DNA from: Rhynchosporium graminicola
Taxonomy: Eukaryota; Ascomycota; Leotiomycetes; Helotiales; Ploettnerulaceae
Assembly (NCBI GenBank): GCA_900074885.1
Contig: FJUW01000006.1
Coordinates: 560,512-624,511 of the forward strand
Reading direction: 5' to 3'
DNA: 64,000 bases
This document shows positions 24,018 through 36,900 of this stretch, piece by piece (position 1 is the first letter of the stretch; each line of letters begins with the position of its first letter). The position numbers were made by a program, and so were the translations under genes. Under the pieces are notes generated by a model that saw only the letters and a list, made by a program, of their open reading frames with translations, ran no database searches and was not told the origin of the DNA.

Positions 24018-26492
24018 ATCTTTCTTTCGTATGGGGCCAAGAGGGTTGTAATTAGACTGTTTCGAGCGATTTTCCCCCTTGTTCGTTTTCCTTTGTTTGG
24101 TTGGTTGGGACAGGTCCCTGGGTGATGGGATGGATGGTTCGAATTTTCTTGGTTATCCTGTTCACAATGCATGCCCGGGGCATTTAGCGCGGCGGGACAA
24201 ACTGTATAAGTGAACATTCATTTGGCAGTCACTAATACATATTCGACGGGTGTGGAGAAGTATATAAATATATTTAAATGATAGTGTAACGAAAATGGAA
24301 AAGCTGTTTGATCATTTTGAAGCTTCCGGTTCCTGCAAGTGTCTACGTGAATCTATCTTTTTGAGTGAAAATAACAGCCACTTCATCTTGGGATGTCCGT
24401 GCTCTACAAGTCGGTTTACAGGTACTCGAGGCGAAATAATCATTCTACCATCTATCTAAAAGTCTATTATCCTGTCGAGGCCATTCTATTTTCACCTGAA
24501 TCGAAGTGATTCATGATTGATAGTACACTTATTTTTCTCGTGTTCTCAGAACGTTCCTACCAAAAGTTAGCTGGCCCTGAAGCATCGAGTCGGGTAATAG
24601 ATATCCTGGGACACTTCTGTGACAGTAGTATCAAGTTGCGAGATCCGAAATGTATACGTGGCCACACCACAACTCGTGCGCCGAAAACAAATTTGAACTT
24701 GCTCACACTGCCTCGGTGGTCGGGTTTTAGAAGCTGTTATTTATGTGTTCAATTCGAGGACTCATGATTGAAGTGGCCGTTGAACTCTCCAGATCGGCTC
24801 TGGATCGTGTATTCCTGATTGAAGTATAAGTAAGTAAGACCTTTAGTGAGATGGTGTTCATGGCGTACAATCGTCCATCTACTTTTTGGGGATGGGAGCT
24901 CGCATGATGAAAGGGTATCGGATTTAACGATGTAGTATTCACCGTCCGCGATATGTCTCTAAGTACATAACGACAGATTGAAGGATCTACTGAAGCCTCG
25001 TCGTCCAACGCTATGTACTGCTCAGGTAAACCATGTTCAGAGCTCCCTTAACCCTACTATAATTGCGGGACTACTAGCTAGCTATTCGATCAGATCCGAA
25101 CTATTTATCGCTCCTAATAAATAACCTATCCTGTTTTTACAACTCCGTCATACACTTATCGAAGATACTGCTTCATATTTTAGCATACGTATACACATAT
25201 TCTTCACGAATAGATACCGAAACAAGACTTACAGCCTGGTAATCCAGGAAAACTGTAACGAGGCGAATATACAGGATAAGACTGAGTGCGAGAAAAGTTT
25301 TCAGAGATGTGCGCTCTGTGGATATCAGATATCTTAGGAGGGAGACTTTGACTGTGCGCGTACAAATCGCGAAGGAAATCTGAGGAGAGAGGTGTGACTT
25401 TACTAGCTATGGTATCTGGAGATGGAATGAGCGGATGTCAAAACTCTCTACACACTTCAAAGTCGGTTATTCTTACCTTGAAGTCGAAATTACCATAAAT
25501 CCTCGGTGTTTCACTCGCCTGATATTAATCGAGAAGATGTCCCTCTTAAGTGTCCACCCCGAAGGAGGCGGAGGATCAAGTGCAAGATAGAATGGAGCAA
25601 ACAATAGGAAGATATGGCGATTATAGATGAATATAGGATGTTTGTTTAGAATGGCTGAGAAACACGATGATGAATAGTAGTGTCCTTCAGGAAAACTCCG
25701 ATCACTCGCTTCATCACCAACGACTCAGGTGTCGATAGAAATACGGGGTGGAGAGGTGAATGACTGGGAGGATTGGGATAGAGACTATGCGTGCCGTTTA
25801 GGTGAAAGCTTGGATGGCAAAAGTCTGGCTGCAATGAGCTTCAACCCATTCACACATATCAAAGTTTAGAGCACGTCAGCTAGCTTCACATCGAAATCCA
25901 GCTCCATGGCCAGAGCCGATAGCGATCGCACCGCGGAGAATACAGCCGAGGACACATCTGCGAACACAGAGGATGTGAAGGGTGCTTTTTCAGATACCAC
26001 ACTCTATCCATCGGAATGAAAGATAGCTCTTTCGTATGCTGTGAGGTATTCCGTTCCAATCCATCTTGTCTGGATTTTTTTGTTTCTCAACCTCGGTAAG
26101 ATATCGATGTTGCCTCGAAGCTTGGGACTGATGGCCAAGCTACTGTGCTTTATCTTAGGTTATTGAAGTAAGCAGCCTAGTCTGTTAGCTATTCGGCGAA
26201 TAGCAGCTAAGATTAACAGGCATCACAACCCGTCTAGTGGTAATGTGAGCGTTTATAGAAGCTCTTCGCCGGCCGTGGTAGCAGCTGCAAGGAGTGGGAG
26301 GCTCCTGATCTTGTACTAGGGTTGTGGACGGCGATGAACTTGGAGAGGCTGATTAAAACGTTGGGCAGATGAGTGGTGGCAGTATATGAAAGGTCTTGAA
26401 CAGAGGAAATAGAATTACATAAGTGGTAATGTGTAAAGCAGAGCAGAATTTGAGGCTGGTCCGAATTATGTCCAATAAAGCGGAATTAAGTC
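24018..26492. other. 2.5-kb spacer without a recognised gene
   Basis: It starts with the 3' UTR of the Egh16-like gene (AT-rich stretch near 24260-24285). Several short frames of fewer than 95 codons look like chance. Composition dips towards AT around 25030-25210 but without RIP saturation. I see no family match on either strand. Confidence 0.5.
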
Positions 26493-28313
26493 TTATACCT
26501 GCCTTCGCTCCTCAATAACTCTATTCAACACTTCCGTAGCCTTCACAGCATCAATTCTCCCCTCAGCATCAGCCCTCATCATCTTCCCCAGCAGGAAATT
26601 GATCTTGCCTGTCTTCCCCGCCAGAATCTCCTCTACAGTCTTGTCATCCAAGACACTCCTCGCTAAGTCTTCCATCTCCTGCTCCGGCAAAGGGGTAAAC
26701 CACAGACCTTCTCTCTCAATAACAGCTTCAACAGTCTCCTCTTTTGTTTCAAGTCCATTTTCGAATAAGATTGCAAGTACTTTCTTAGCAGTCTTCCCAG
26801 TGATTTTGTTGGCTGCAAGGTAAGTGAGTAGAGAAGCGAGGTTAGTAGATGAGATTATGCATTGTCCTTCGGATGTCATCTGAAGGGGATTTCCTTCATC
26901 GGCAAAGGGACTAGAGAGGCCGCCCATCTCGTGTAAGACCCAATTCCCGCACAGCCTTCCTGCTGTCGCTGAATCGATGCCCGAAGTCTGCCTTTGGTAT
27001 TCGTCCACAACTTCGCGGAAATATTCCACACGTCCACCATTGTTCAATGTGACGAGCGACATCGCGTCTTTGATGGTCAAGCCATACTGGCTTGTTAGAA
27101 TGTCGACTTCTTCATCAGGCAAGACACCGAGGGTACTTCTGAGGTGCTCAATCAGATCTTCTCCGATAACAACAGGTCCAAGATCTGGATCGGGCATGTA
27201 TCGATAATCGACTTCTCCCTCTTTTCCACGTAGACGTACGGTTTCCGTGCTTCCTATCGTCCAGCCTCGAGTTTCGCCTTCGATGGTACCGCCTGATTCC
27301 AGGACGTCGATTTGGCGATCTCGTTCAGCAATGATAGCATCTTCGACGGCTTTGAAACTACTCAGGTTCTTGATCTCTGTTCGTTGGCCAAGACCAGAGA
27401 CACCGGCGTATGAGTGACGCTCCTCTGTACCTCGTCGACGGACCGAGACGTTTACATCAGCTCGCAAGCCACCTGATTGCAGTCCTAGGACACAAGCATC
27501 CACAGCATGAAGGATAGTCTGAATCTTCCGAACTAATGCGGCCGCTGTACTAGGATGATGGATCTGAGGCAAGGTGATGATCTCGATCAGAGGTAACCCT
27601 ACCCTGTTACAATCCAGCCAATGTATACCGCCTGGCTGCGAAACCGTTTTGGCTGTGTCCTGCTCCATTTGTATCTGCTTGATCCCGATCTTGATTTTCT
27701 CTCCATCTTCCTTGGCAATTCCATCATGTGCACACAATATGATATAGCCGTCTTTTGCAAAAGGTTCGTAGTATTGCGTGATCTGATATCCGGACGGTTG
27801 ATCCCAATGGAAGTAGTGTTTCCTGTCGAATCGACTTGTCCGCTGGATGTTGCAGTTCAAAGCTAGTGCTGCTCGTAAAGCGGGTATCAGGGTCTCTCTC
27901 TGGAAGGTTGGCTGGGAGCCGGGCATAGCAACATCAAAGAGTGCGACGCGGGTGTTCGGTACATCGTTGATAGTGGATGCGGCGCCGGAGAACAGCTTTC
28001 GGGCTGTATTCAATTGAGCATGTATTTCGATTCCGACCGTCAATTCCCACTCGTCCAGCCTTTGGTTATCTTTATTTGACTTCTTCCCTCCATCTGCCTT
28101 CCGTAGTTTTGCCTCATCCTTTAGCTGCTTCCGGTATGCGTTTGGAGGATCGACGGAGGAAGAATCTGTGCTTGCATGCGTCGTGTGATGTCTTTGGGGA
28201 CGCATAGATTGTGCAGTCTTCCGACTGTGTCTTAGTTGTCGTAGGCATCCTGTGTAAGGTAGCTGTCCACCGAAGAGATATCTGCGCAGCACGGTTGGGG
28301 CCATTCGTGCCAT
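26493..28313 (-). CDS. PET112: Mitochondrial glutamyl-tRNA(Gln) amidotransferase subunit B
   Basis: Single exon, 606 residues. It is subunit B of GatCAB/GatFAB, which converts Glu-tRNA(Gln) to Gln-tRNA(Gln) in mitochondria and so supplies the organelle's glutaminyl-tRNA. An Arg-rich N-terminus (RRYLFGG, RQLRHSRK) fits a mitochondrial presequence. Catalytic-core motifs follow: VGIEIHAQLNT near residues 93-103, then FDVAMPGSQP, RKHYFHWDQPSGYQITQY, CNRVGLPLIEI, GGLRADVNVSVRR, EIKNLSSFKAVEDAI and YRMPDPDL-type text (read as YRYMPDPDLGP). The last third is the helical GatB/YqeY tRNA-binding region ending LNRVIEERRQV. The protein is longer than bacterial GatB because of the presequence and a linker at residues 45-90. 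Start at 28313; a second Met at residue 4 is also possible. Confidence 0.95.
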   Translation of the reverse strand: MARMAPTVLRRYLFGGQLPYTGCLRQLRHSRKTAQSMRPQRHHTTHASTDSSSVDPPNAYRKQLKDEAKLRKADGGKKSNKDNQRLDEWELTVGIEIHAQLNTARKLFSGAASTINDVPNTRVALFDVAMPGSQPTFQRETLIPALRAALALNCNIQRTSRFDRKHYFHWDQPSGYQITQYYEPFAKDGYIILCAHDGIAKEDGEKIKIGIKQIQMEQDTAKTVSQPGGIHWLDCNRVGLPLIEIITLPQIHHPSTAAALVRKIQTILHAVDACVLGLQSGGLRADVNVSVRRRGTEERHSYAGVSGLGQRTEIKNLSSFKAVEDAIIAERDRQIDVLESGGTIEGETRGWTIGSTETVRLRGKEGEVDYRYMPDPDLGPVVIGEDLIEHLRSTLGVLPDEEVDILTSQYGLTIKDAMSLVTLNNGGRVEYFREVVDEYQRQTSGIDSATAGRLCGNWVLHEMGGLSSPFADEGNPLQMTSEGQCIISSTNLASLLTYLAANKITGKTAKKVLAILFENGLETKEETVEAVIEREGLWFTPLPEQEMEDLARSVLDDKTVEEILAGKTGKINFLLGKMMRADAEGRIDAVKATEVLNRVIEERRQV

Positions 28314-30361
28314 TGGCTATCGAGAATGCGGAAATATTTTGTACAAATTCGATACTAGACGTCTCGAGAAGCTAGTTAACTACATATGATTACCCAGCGC
28401 ATGCAGTTGGAGTTTGGAGCCGCACAACCGATTCGAGGAGAGTTGCAGATAGAGGTAAGAAGATATGGATAATGTGGGAGGGTGACACGGGTAGGGATCA
28501 GTATATCGGGATGAAGATAAGATCAATCTGTGATTGATGTGTGTACTAGAACTCTTGCTGTCGCTACGTGGTTCTTCCCGTCTGTAATGTTTACATTGAG
28601 CTTTCGTAGACACGCGAATTGCGAGTCGCAACGGAAAATCTTCGGCCTCGGTCATCTTCCCGGTCGGGCCGGCCCAGTGGCTAGTCAGTCCTTCCTTCTC
28701 TATTATAATACTGTAGTACTGTATCATTTTTGTATCAAGCATCCTCCCTCATAATCGAAACGTCCCACCGATTCAGTATCCTGTATCCTTCCGCGCACAT
28801 CTCAAATATCGTCAATGGTGGTTACCTAGCTATCAAGTTTCTTTTTCACGAGGCCCACCGTGCCAAGTATCATAGTTGGGTACAGTTAGTCAAGCGGTGC
28901 TACAACAAGTGGGAGAATTGTGGCACAATCTATCTCTGGACTGGTTGTCACTAAGCCATGCTTCCAGATGTTCCGGGTCATATATGACAGAATACTGCGC
29001 TTGAATTCCACACAGAAGACAGGACGCATGGTCTTCCGCATGCTGTGGCGAAGATTTTCCCATAGCTGATCGGAGTGGTGGCATTCTGGCATGTGTTGGG
29101 CAGACATTGGCTGCGACGGGGACGGGGACGGGGACGGGGACGGGCAAGCAAAGCAGGGCAACGCAGCCTGACGTGTCGTGCTGTATAGGTAGGTATTGTA
29201 AAGAAAGTCCCATCACCACATATGGAGGGAGGCCATTACTGGATCTGGTGTTGAATGCCACGGTGAGTCGCTTTCCTCCTATGGATCCTATGGATGCCTC
29301 GTTCCTCTTCTTTCCATCCAGATCTTCCCTCACGCTCGGTCTCAACTTCTTGATGTCTGGCTCCCAAGGGGTTCTCCACAATCAATTGCAATTCTCTCCC
29401 TGGGCCATTGCCTGACGACGTTTCCCTGCTCCGGATTGATGCAATCGAAATCATTTTGAGCATAGTCATCTATAACACTTCACCGGAAGGATTGCAATCT
29501 AGAATTCAGGTCTGGTATACCCTTTGACGACAGCTGGACCGACCTTACAACTGAGTGAGGGCGACATTGAATCCCAGCGTGAGGCCCCAGGCGCTGATAT
29601 ACTTCTCACATTACATAGTCACTCCGAACTTGAATCTCGAGCTATGTGCTCGTTATCGATCTAATTTGACTGTCTGGAAGCACATGTTGATTGTCTTCCG
29701 TCAGGCCTCCGTCAGGTACTGTCAGACCTGAGCGGATCATCTTGTCAGCCCAACTTTTGCTTGCTTCTTCTGATCTCGGCAACCTGCATCTACCAGATCT
29801 TCCAGCTTGCGCCAACAGAGCTATATCAAGCTTTTGGCACGGCTTCACGACTTAGCTGTCATCCAACAACATCAACACATCTCGAGGGTATATCCCAACA
29901 TCAATCTTGTCCGGCCACCATCTGGTCTCTGTCAGCTCGAGGCTTCGGCCCATCATATCCCAAAATGGCTTCCAACTAGGATCTTGCCTGAGCTCTTGCC
30001 CCGTAGAGTTTGTCGCAGCCCCCCCCAGACTGCCCCTCATTCGTCACGATCCAGGTTGGCACGGCCTGTCTTTGATACCTCACTGGCCCTGAGCGAATCT
30101 CGAAACACGCCTGGAACGCCCTGAGCCTGATAAACTCCAGGGAGCGTCATTCTGGTGGTATAATTAGTATCTCAAATATATACTCCTACATCAAGCCATA
30201 TATACTCGCTCGACATTAACCCCGTCGATCACGAGCGTCGCTATCTTCAACCACTTCCTCTCATCTTGCATCAACCTCCAGCATTCTGGCGTGCACAATT
30301 CGCATCTCTAGCTCGCATAAACAACGCATCAACACACCGGCAAACTTACAGCTCAGTTCAG
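28314..30361. other. 2-kb spacer upstream of GatB and DUF6594 genes
   Basis: The two flanking genes point away from each other, so this holds both promoters. It includes a GACGGG tandem repeat (29115-29144). Frames up to about 160 codons (for example 28890-29381, -) are low-complexity or run through the repeat and match nothing known. The CT-rich, A-poor stretch at 30200-30360 looks like the 5' leader of the next gene. Confidence 0.5.
29115..29144 (+). repeat. GACGGG hexamer, five tandem copies
   Basis: Five perfect units back to back. The unit is in frame on both strands (Gly-Thr on +, Pro-Val on -), which inflates apparent open frames here. Confidence 0.9.
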
Positions 30362-30441
30362 GTACGTTTGACTTCTGATTAGAGCTGTTTGTTATGTTGT
30401 TTGCTTTTTATGCAATAGGATTGTCAAGCTGACTAAAGCAG
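30362..30441 (+). other. Probable 5' UTR intron of the DUF6594 gene
   Basis: A GTACGT donor at 30362 and a GCAG acceptor at 30441 with a GCTGACT branch site just upstream give an 80-nt intron ending 20 bp before the start codon. This is by consensus only; no transcript is available. Confidence 0.45.
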
Positions 30442-30461
30442 GATTACGATAGTTATTCGTA

Positions 30462-32550
30462 ATGACAACAAAGTACACCATTCCATCTGTTGAATCGATA
30501 CTCGAGGACTCCGAAGATGAATCGAGCGAAGAATTAAGTACCAAGGGGGAGTTTGCAGACGAGAAACACAGAAAGGCACGCCTAGTGCACGATTCAGCCA
30601 TCAAAGCAAATATGGGACAGGAGAGGGAGAGAAGTAGGGAGAGAGAAAGGGACAGATCCAGAAGGCATCGATCGAGCAAACATACGTCGAAAGGGAAATC
30701 GAAGAATATTGACATGAAGAGGTCAAATGAACTGTCAAGAGAGGGGTACGGCGAGTCTCGACTCCGGCACAGACATGGACATTCGAACAAGAGCTCAAGT
30801 TCGGCACCCACATCGGAAGAGGATGGGCCAGAGGATCACAGAGCGATACTTGCAGCAACAAGGTCCCGGTTGACATCGCCGTCAATGATTTCGACCTTTA
30901 CTGCACAAACTACAGCAACCAGCAAATCAAGTAGCTCAAGTGGAAGCAATTCGACGGTCACACAGGCATCTGTTAAGCAAGTATCTATCAAGCGATCAAG
31001 TCTTGGGAAGAAACCTGAGGTAGAGGAAGCCGGAGAACCTCCAATGTCACCAGCTTGTCCAGACCCACCTAATGTTTTCCAATTCTTGGACGAACAAATA
31101 CATGATAATGGAGACGGCGAAGAAGAGGAGGACGATAACGAGGAGCAAAGTCATGAGGCAGACAGTGACGTGGAAAGCGAGGAGAGTGATCAGGAGCAAG
31201 AACAAGTTCCTCAATGGTCACCTAGCCGTATAGGGGACAATTTGCTTGAGGCTTCTCCGACAACAAACTTGAGACAAAGCACCAGAACATTTTCTTCGGC
31301 ATCGAGCAGCTTCCATGGAGACGACAATGGGTCCGAGCCGGCAATCGATGTTGATACCGACCGCAGCAGTAGTCCAGAAAGGAGCGTTGATGGACACGAG
31401 GAAGCACCCGACCCACTACTCGAGGACTCGGCTTCAAACAAGGTCGCCTCTCAAATTGCTGCAGCTCAACAACGACAGGATGGCATGCAACAATTCGGGA
31501 CCCCAAACATGCCTCGAGGCAATGTCTACTTGCCTCACGTCCCATCTTCAGTATTAAGTTCGAGACCACAATACCACATGCAACAGCGGACTCTTCCTCG
31601 AGCTGAAAAGTTACCAGTGACTGGATATGAACTTTTGGCAATGAGATTGTCGACACGGCCAGACACTGAAAACGAGGGACGAATTAAGCCTATGTACAGG
31701 AAGTTCGAGGCATTGAATCATAGACTCCTACTCCATCTTCAGGACGAGCTTAGCGAATTAGAAGAGCAATTGCACCGTCTCGACCATGCAGACACGCAAT
31801 CTCGACGAACAGAGCACCCAGGCTATATTGTCCCAGCCTCCCGTCGCCTAGCAGCCCAAGTTGGAGGAGAGTTGCAATGGCATAAGACAGACATTCTGGG
31901 CAAGATCGGATACAAGTTGAATCAATACAGTACGTCTCCCTTGCCTGTTGCCATTTCTTTCCTTCTTGAATGTAGCTAACGTGGTCAACCCTGCAGACCA
32001 AGCTCTTTCCTCATTTAATAGCACCCAATCACTACACCAGCCCAACCCAGAAGATATCGAGAACTATCGCAGCTATCTACAAACTGAACAACCCATCATA
32101 GAAGCAGAGACGCATTTCCTAGACCCAACAGATGATCTCGTCTCAATCTACCCCGATCACCCCGCCCCGCCCTCCTTTCTCTCCTCACAGCCCCCATCTT
32201 CAATATCCTCTTCCTCAGAAGTCTCTTCCCGCAACTCAGTATCAACAGCGCCTGCCCCAGTACCACCTCTTTCAGCCAGCAGTCCTCGTAACCAACCAGA
32301 CTTGCAGCCCATACTCCCAGGTCTCGCCACAGCAATCGCGATTGCTATTCTGGTTCCTATACTCACCTTCTCGGTTATCCCGGGCTTCGTGGGACGCTTG
32401 ACTGTGGCAGCGCTCGTGGCATGCTTTATGGTCGCTGCGCTTGTGCAGAGTGGGATTGTGAATAGAGGTGTGTTGCTTGGGACAGAAAGCTGTATGTGTG
32501 CGGGAATCTACGGAGGCGTTATGATTGTGCTAGCTGGCATTGTTAGATAG
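30462..32550 (+). CDS. DUF6594-domain membrane protein
   Basis: Two exons, 30462-31929 and 31997-32550, with a 67-nt intron (GTACGT...GCAG), give 673 residues. The first ~380 residues are disordered and charged: an Arg/Glu/Ser-rich block (RERERDRSRRHR), poly-Ser, then an acidic stretch (DGEEEEDDNEEQ). The DUF6594 domain, a fungal-specific family, starts near 387 with GYELLAMRLS and continues YRKFEALNHRLLLHLQDELSELEEQL, a likely coiled coil. The C-terminus has two to three hydrophobic segments (ATAIAIAILVPILTF, LTVAALVACFMVAAL and a last one before GIVR), which fits an integral membrane protein with a long cytosolic N-terminus. Family function is unknown; some members lie near heterokaryon or signalling loci, which is no guide here. 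Confidence 0.88.
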
Positions 32551-33265
32551 GTGGCCAGGGACATGAGATCAGGGTTGATGTTATGATATTTGTACGATAT
32601 ACGTGGAAGGCGTATGATTTGCAGTTTGGATGAGGTGAAATTCAAAGAGACCTGGAGAAGTAGCAGTGGTAGGAGGGGTCCTCAGGGACATCAGAATGGC
32701 GTTGGTTGTGATACCCATTTGCAAGCAAGGATGCCACCGCTCTCGCGAGCTTGTAAGCATATGATTGTACAAGATATTCAGATAAATACTTATTGAATAC
32801 ATAAACTGAAATAATTCACAAATTAGCTTCCATAATCGTATAAATACATACTTCTAAAGTATCTGTAGCCTGTACTTCTATACTGCACGGTCCTTCAGAG
32901 AGACATGACATCCCTCTTTCAGTTCGACATGAAAGTGAACTCCCTCTGCCTAGTTGGACGTAATATCAACAACACTCCTCTTAATTTGCTCTGATTCACT
33001 CTGCCTATCTCAACTCGTTGTCTCCACTCTACAAGTGCCTTGCTCGAATTTCTTATTCACTAGACAATTCTTATCTCGCTTAGCTGTTTACTTGCTGGCC
33101 CTACTCAAAGCAAACAGCTCAAACCCCATAAACCCCTGCGATTTCTGCACTATTCACGCCTGATTTCGACAGTCGCCCTTCTTCGTTTGAATATAATAAC
33201 CTCTACTGCTCGCTAGTTTCACTTCGAAATCAGGCAGAACGCTCCTCTGCTAACGTCTCGAATGA
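32551..33265. other. Spacer with 3' UTR and DPBB promoter
   Basis: No coding pattern is recognised. Short frames at 32581-32802 (-) and 32954-33163 (+) look spurious. The right part is pyrimidine-rich and leads into the next gene's leader. Confidence 0.5.
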
Positions 33266-33273
33266 CTATAAGA
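33266..33273 (+). promoter_or_regulatory. TATA-like box of the DPBB protein gene
   Basis: CTATAAGA lies about 75-80 bp upstream of the start codon and is followed by a CT-rich, then CAA-rich leader (AACAAGCAACA before ATG), a common pattern for abundant fungal transcripts. Confidence 0.5.
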
Positions 33274-33347
33274 ACCCTCCTCCTTTCCCTTCTGGCAACT
33301 TGTTTTCTTCAATCGAACACAAGTCAATCGACAAACAACAAGCAACA

Positions 33348-33970
33348 ATGAAGATCACCAACTTTCTCTACGGTGTCGTCGCCGCTATCGCTCTCCTGTC
33401 TGGTACAGCTGATGCTATCTCTGGTGTTGCAACCTACTACTCTCAGCAGGATGCTGCAGGCTCCTGCGGTGTCTACCACCATGTTTGTACCCCCTTTCCC
33501 TCTCTTTTAGCTCCTGCTTCCAACCTTTCCCTTTTTCCTGGTTCTCTCTTATGACTTCACCTTCGAGCACAAACTGACACACATCCTACTCACAGGACAA
33601 CGAGTACATCGTCGCCCTTGGCTACGGCTGGGGTCACAACAGCTACTGTGGCCGCCGCGTCAACATCCGCAACCCAAAGAATGGTCGCTTCATCCAGGCC
33701 GTCGTCGCTGATACCGTAAGTCTCCACTGTCCCCACACTTCCCCTTCATTCTTGATCAAAGCCATAACATTCTGAACTGACATTTCAATCGCAGTGCCCA
33801 GGCTGTGAGAAGACCAAGCTCGATGTCTCCGAGGGTCTCTACGTCGCTCTCGTCGGCGAGTTGGGTCTTGATCCTTTCGCTATTGACTGGTAAGTCCCCC
33901 CTGCCTTGACTTTCTTACTGCTTCCCACAACATTGAGCCTTGATTAATGTGTCACAGGAACTTTGCCTAA
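33348..33970 (+). CDS. Small secreted RlpA/barwin-like double-psi beta-barrel protein
   Basis: Four exons (33348-33482, 33596-33715, 33795-33889, 33958-33970) with introns of 113, 79 and 68 nt give a 120-residue protein. The last exon codes only the final residues (NFA and stop). A signal peptide spans residues 1-23 (hydrophobic VVAAIALLSGTADA). The mature part is one double-psi beta-barrel: ATYYSQ near 28-33, GSCG with Cys40, Cys63 in SYCGRRV, and the signature VVADTCPGC (Asp84, Cys86, Cys89) followed by KLDVSEGLY. This resembles expansin-, barwin- and cerato-platanin-type folds, where the Asp of the D-x-C-P motif matters in wall loosening. At this size it lacks the expansin carbohydrate-binding domain. 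Likely roles are wall binding or host interaction, inferred only. The ORF seen without splicing stops early and misleads. Confidence 0.88.
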
Positions 33971-36900
33971 TCGACGATCGATCTGCCTTTCTGAATGTCG
34001 TTACTTCTGGGTGGCACATTGAGTGGTAAATTGGCGGATGGCGGGTGATTGGGGTGATTTCGGTGATCTAGGTGGTGATCTGCATTTCTTGCGCTGCTTT
34101 GCTGGTACATTTCCTGCGCTGAGAGAAATGAATCCGAAGAATGAATGAATGAAAGACCTGAAACATCTTTATGAGTCTGATTTTGATCCCGTGACTTTGC
34201 ATCTGTGAGCACTGTAAATCCAAATTTCCAATCTTCCTCTGGGAGCTATGAAAAAGACGAAATAGACATTGAAAGTTATTTCATGACTTTCAATAGGTGA
34301 CTCGGCATCATTAGCTTTAATCGCTTTTAGCCAATTAGCTAATCTTCCTCACAGACTTTAGGATGATAAGTTTTAAGAGATGGAGGGTTTTGACTGTCCT
34401 TCTTTTTCCTCAAGACATTATTTGTGTGACGACAGATGATGTAAGTGACCTAAATCTTCACCTTTGCTAGTTACATCATACGCTTCCATTCTCCAGATTA
34501 GCCTTGTTCCGTTCATAAGATAGTTTGGATATCTATCTCTAGCATTTTGTAACGCCAAAAGTTCCTGGGACGTTTCATACCCGCTTACCTGTTCACCTCT
34601 ACTGAATAGTACTCTAGATTATGAAGATCTGAAAGTATGTACAGAATAAGTTTTCCCTTCTCCCGAGAGGTTTGCTATGTGTATGTGGCTTTCAAGTTCT
34701 GGAACGAATCATGCTTATGCTACGAAAAGTTCGGTGTGATGCGGCCCGAAAACTTGGAAACTTGTGCGTGGGTGTCTAAAGAGAGAAATTATCACTCTCC
34801 TATGGTTCGAATATAGCTGAACAAAGCATAGAAAATATTACGTTATATGGGTACTTTCGAATGATACAGATATCTCCCACTAGAGCAAAACTTACTGTGC
34901 CATTTTTAAAATAGTATATTACTAATGAATTATAGATAATGCCTTAGTGCCTCGCTCTTATCCTCTATAACCTCCATGGAATAGAAATTGATCATCCCAT
35001 TATCACATCTAGTCATCAATGATTTGAGATATCACGCATATTTCATATACATCCCTATATAGTCTTGACGTTTCAGAATCCTCGGATATTTACGTGAACA
35101 AGTGCTAAGCTTTGTGGGACTACGTATACACTATTTCATAGCCAGTTGATCTTATCAACCTATATATTCTTCGAGATAAAATATTTCTTATCAGAACATC
35201 CGAGCCTTTGATGATAAGCATTCCAGTTATCACAACACAGCACCAGATACTAATGTCCACCAGCGAGAAATAGTAACAATTCAATACAGGAAGAGAAAAT
35301 TTTCAGTATAAGATCATCCCGCTTTCGGCATCTTGAATGGATAAGTAAAACCGTACTGTCACTTATAAAAAGATTGTTGTGAAACAGCATACTGACATTT
35401 TTTCGGAGAATTTGAAGAGACTTATGGCGCTCGCCTTTTGCCAGCTCAGATGTCAATATTCAGACACGAACTTGAGATTAGTGATAGTATCTGGATATTC
35501 TCAATGCGAAAAGGCAAGTAATGACAGCACAGAAAGCAGAGATAAGAATGCTTTGCAACATGTTGTTTTCCGGAGAAAATGGACCCGAAAAGAAGGCATA
35601 CATCACGACCTATTCACCGTGTTCTTCAGAGATTGGGCTTGCCCTGAAGCCATCTAGAATCATATCTAGAGTACCTTTGGGACATAATTCACGCCTCAAT
35701 CACAGTGCAGCGTTACGAATGCGACGATATTTTCTTACTAGACCATGGACCCATTGAAGTCCTTGTCTTCAAAACGTGCGAATCAAACGTCTGCAAACCG
35801 ACGCGGTCCTCTGTCCAGGATGGGCGTGATAGTATTGCAAGATTTGTGAAAAGCCTTCAAAGGCTGAAGGATATTTGCCCTAACTCTCCGAGGCTGTTGA
35901 AGAGATCCAAAATTCATGAGACAACTGATTTCGTCTCGCATCCAGGTGGTCCTCAAATCTAACCATTAAAGTCAGATTTGATACTGGTAGACGTCACAGA
36001 AGCTCGAAATACAAAGCAGTTGCCAGTATCAACGAATGGCCAATCATGTAGTCTTTTGCTTGCTTGAGGAAAACAGAGTGTAAGAGCAAAAATCAAGCGA
36101 TACAATAACACTACATCGAATCAACAATTCTCGCTGCATGAGCCGAAGCCGAGCTTCTCATCTACAAAAGAATTGCACTTTGATTATACACCTGAAGCAA
36201 ACAGAGCGAGAAGTCGACAGTATCACACAAACACAGGATGACGATGAAGAAGATTATCGCGCTCAGTTCAGATCAGTGTGTTGGATAATCTTTGGTACAC
36301 TTCGGCCTAGGTCTTGCATATGAAATGAAAGGCTCGTGAATCTCTTAATTTCGTATCTCGTAGAGTTTTCTTTTTTTCCTTTTCATGAATAGCTGATGGA
36401 GTTCAAGAGAATGTCGAAATTGTTGAGGGCCAGCTGCAGAAGGAGGTCGCCACTCTGCATTCAAGGCCCCTCTACGGTCAATGATAGACTTATTGCTATG
36501 AACTGTGCAGGCCCGCTATAGGTACGAGTCGAATAAGATTGATTTGCAGCAGATTCATGTATGACATAGTAGGTTACCATGTCAGATGATCTATTTGTTT
36601 GTTTTGATGTTCGCTTAGTTTGCCAGGGCAGAATCCGGATTCCAAGAGGAGTAATGATTTCGAGGAGATCTTGTGGCAGTGTATGCGCCTCTTATGAAAC
36701 CATGGATTGCTGATTGCTTCGTGATTTCTCCCTTGAGTAAATTGGATAATTCGCTGCAAATGCGAACTGGAGCAGTTGATGAAGCAGGCAGCCTCGATTC
36801 CGCAGAAAGCTTCCTAAATAGCACTAGTCGATGCGACAAATAGAGCTTCACTAGCTCATTATCAGATTCAGTTGGCCATATGACGCACAGGCTGCCGCAG

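Noticed and set aside
26200..26250. Possible tRNA because of a TCTAGTGGTAA word
   Set aside because: No cloverleaf could be formed around it by eye; no acceptor stem or T-loop.
29100..29150. CRISPR-like or other spacer array at the GACGGG repeat
   Set aside because: Units are contiguous with no spacers, and the DNA is fungal.
28890..29415. Frames of 91-163 codons on both strands over the GACGGG repeat
   Set aside because: The hexamer repeat is a multiple of three and keeps frames open by chance; the rest is low complexity.
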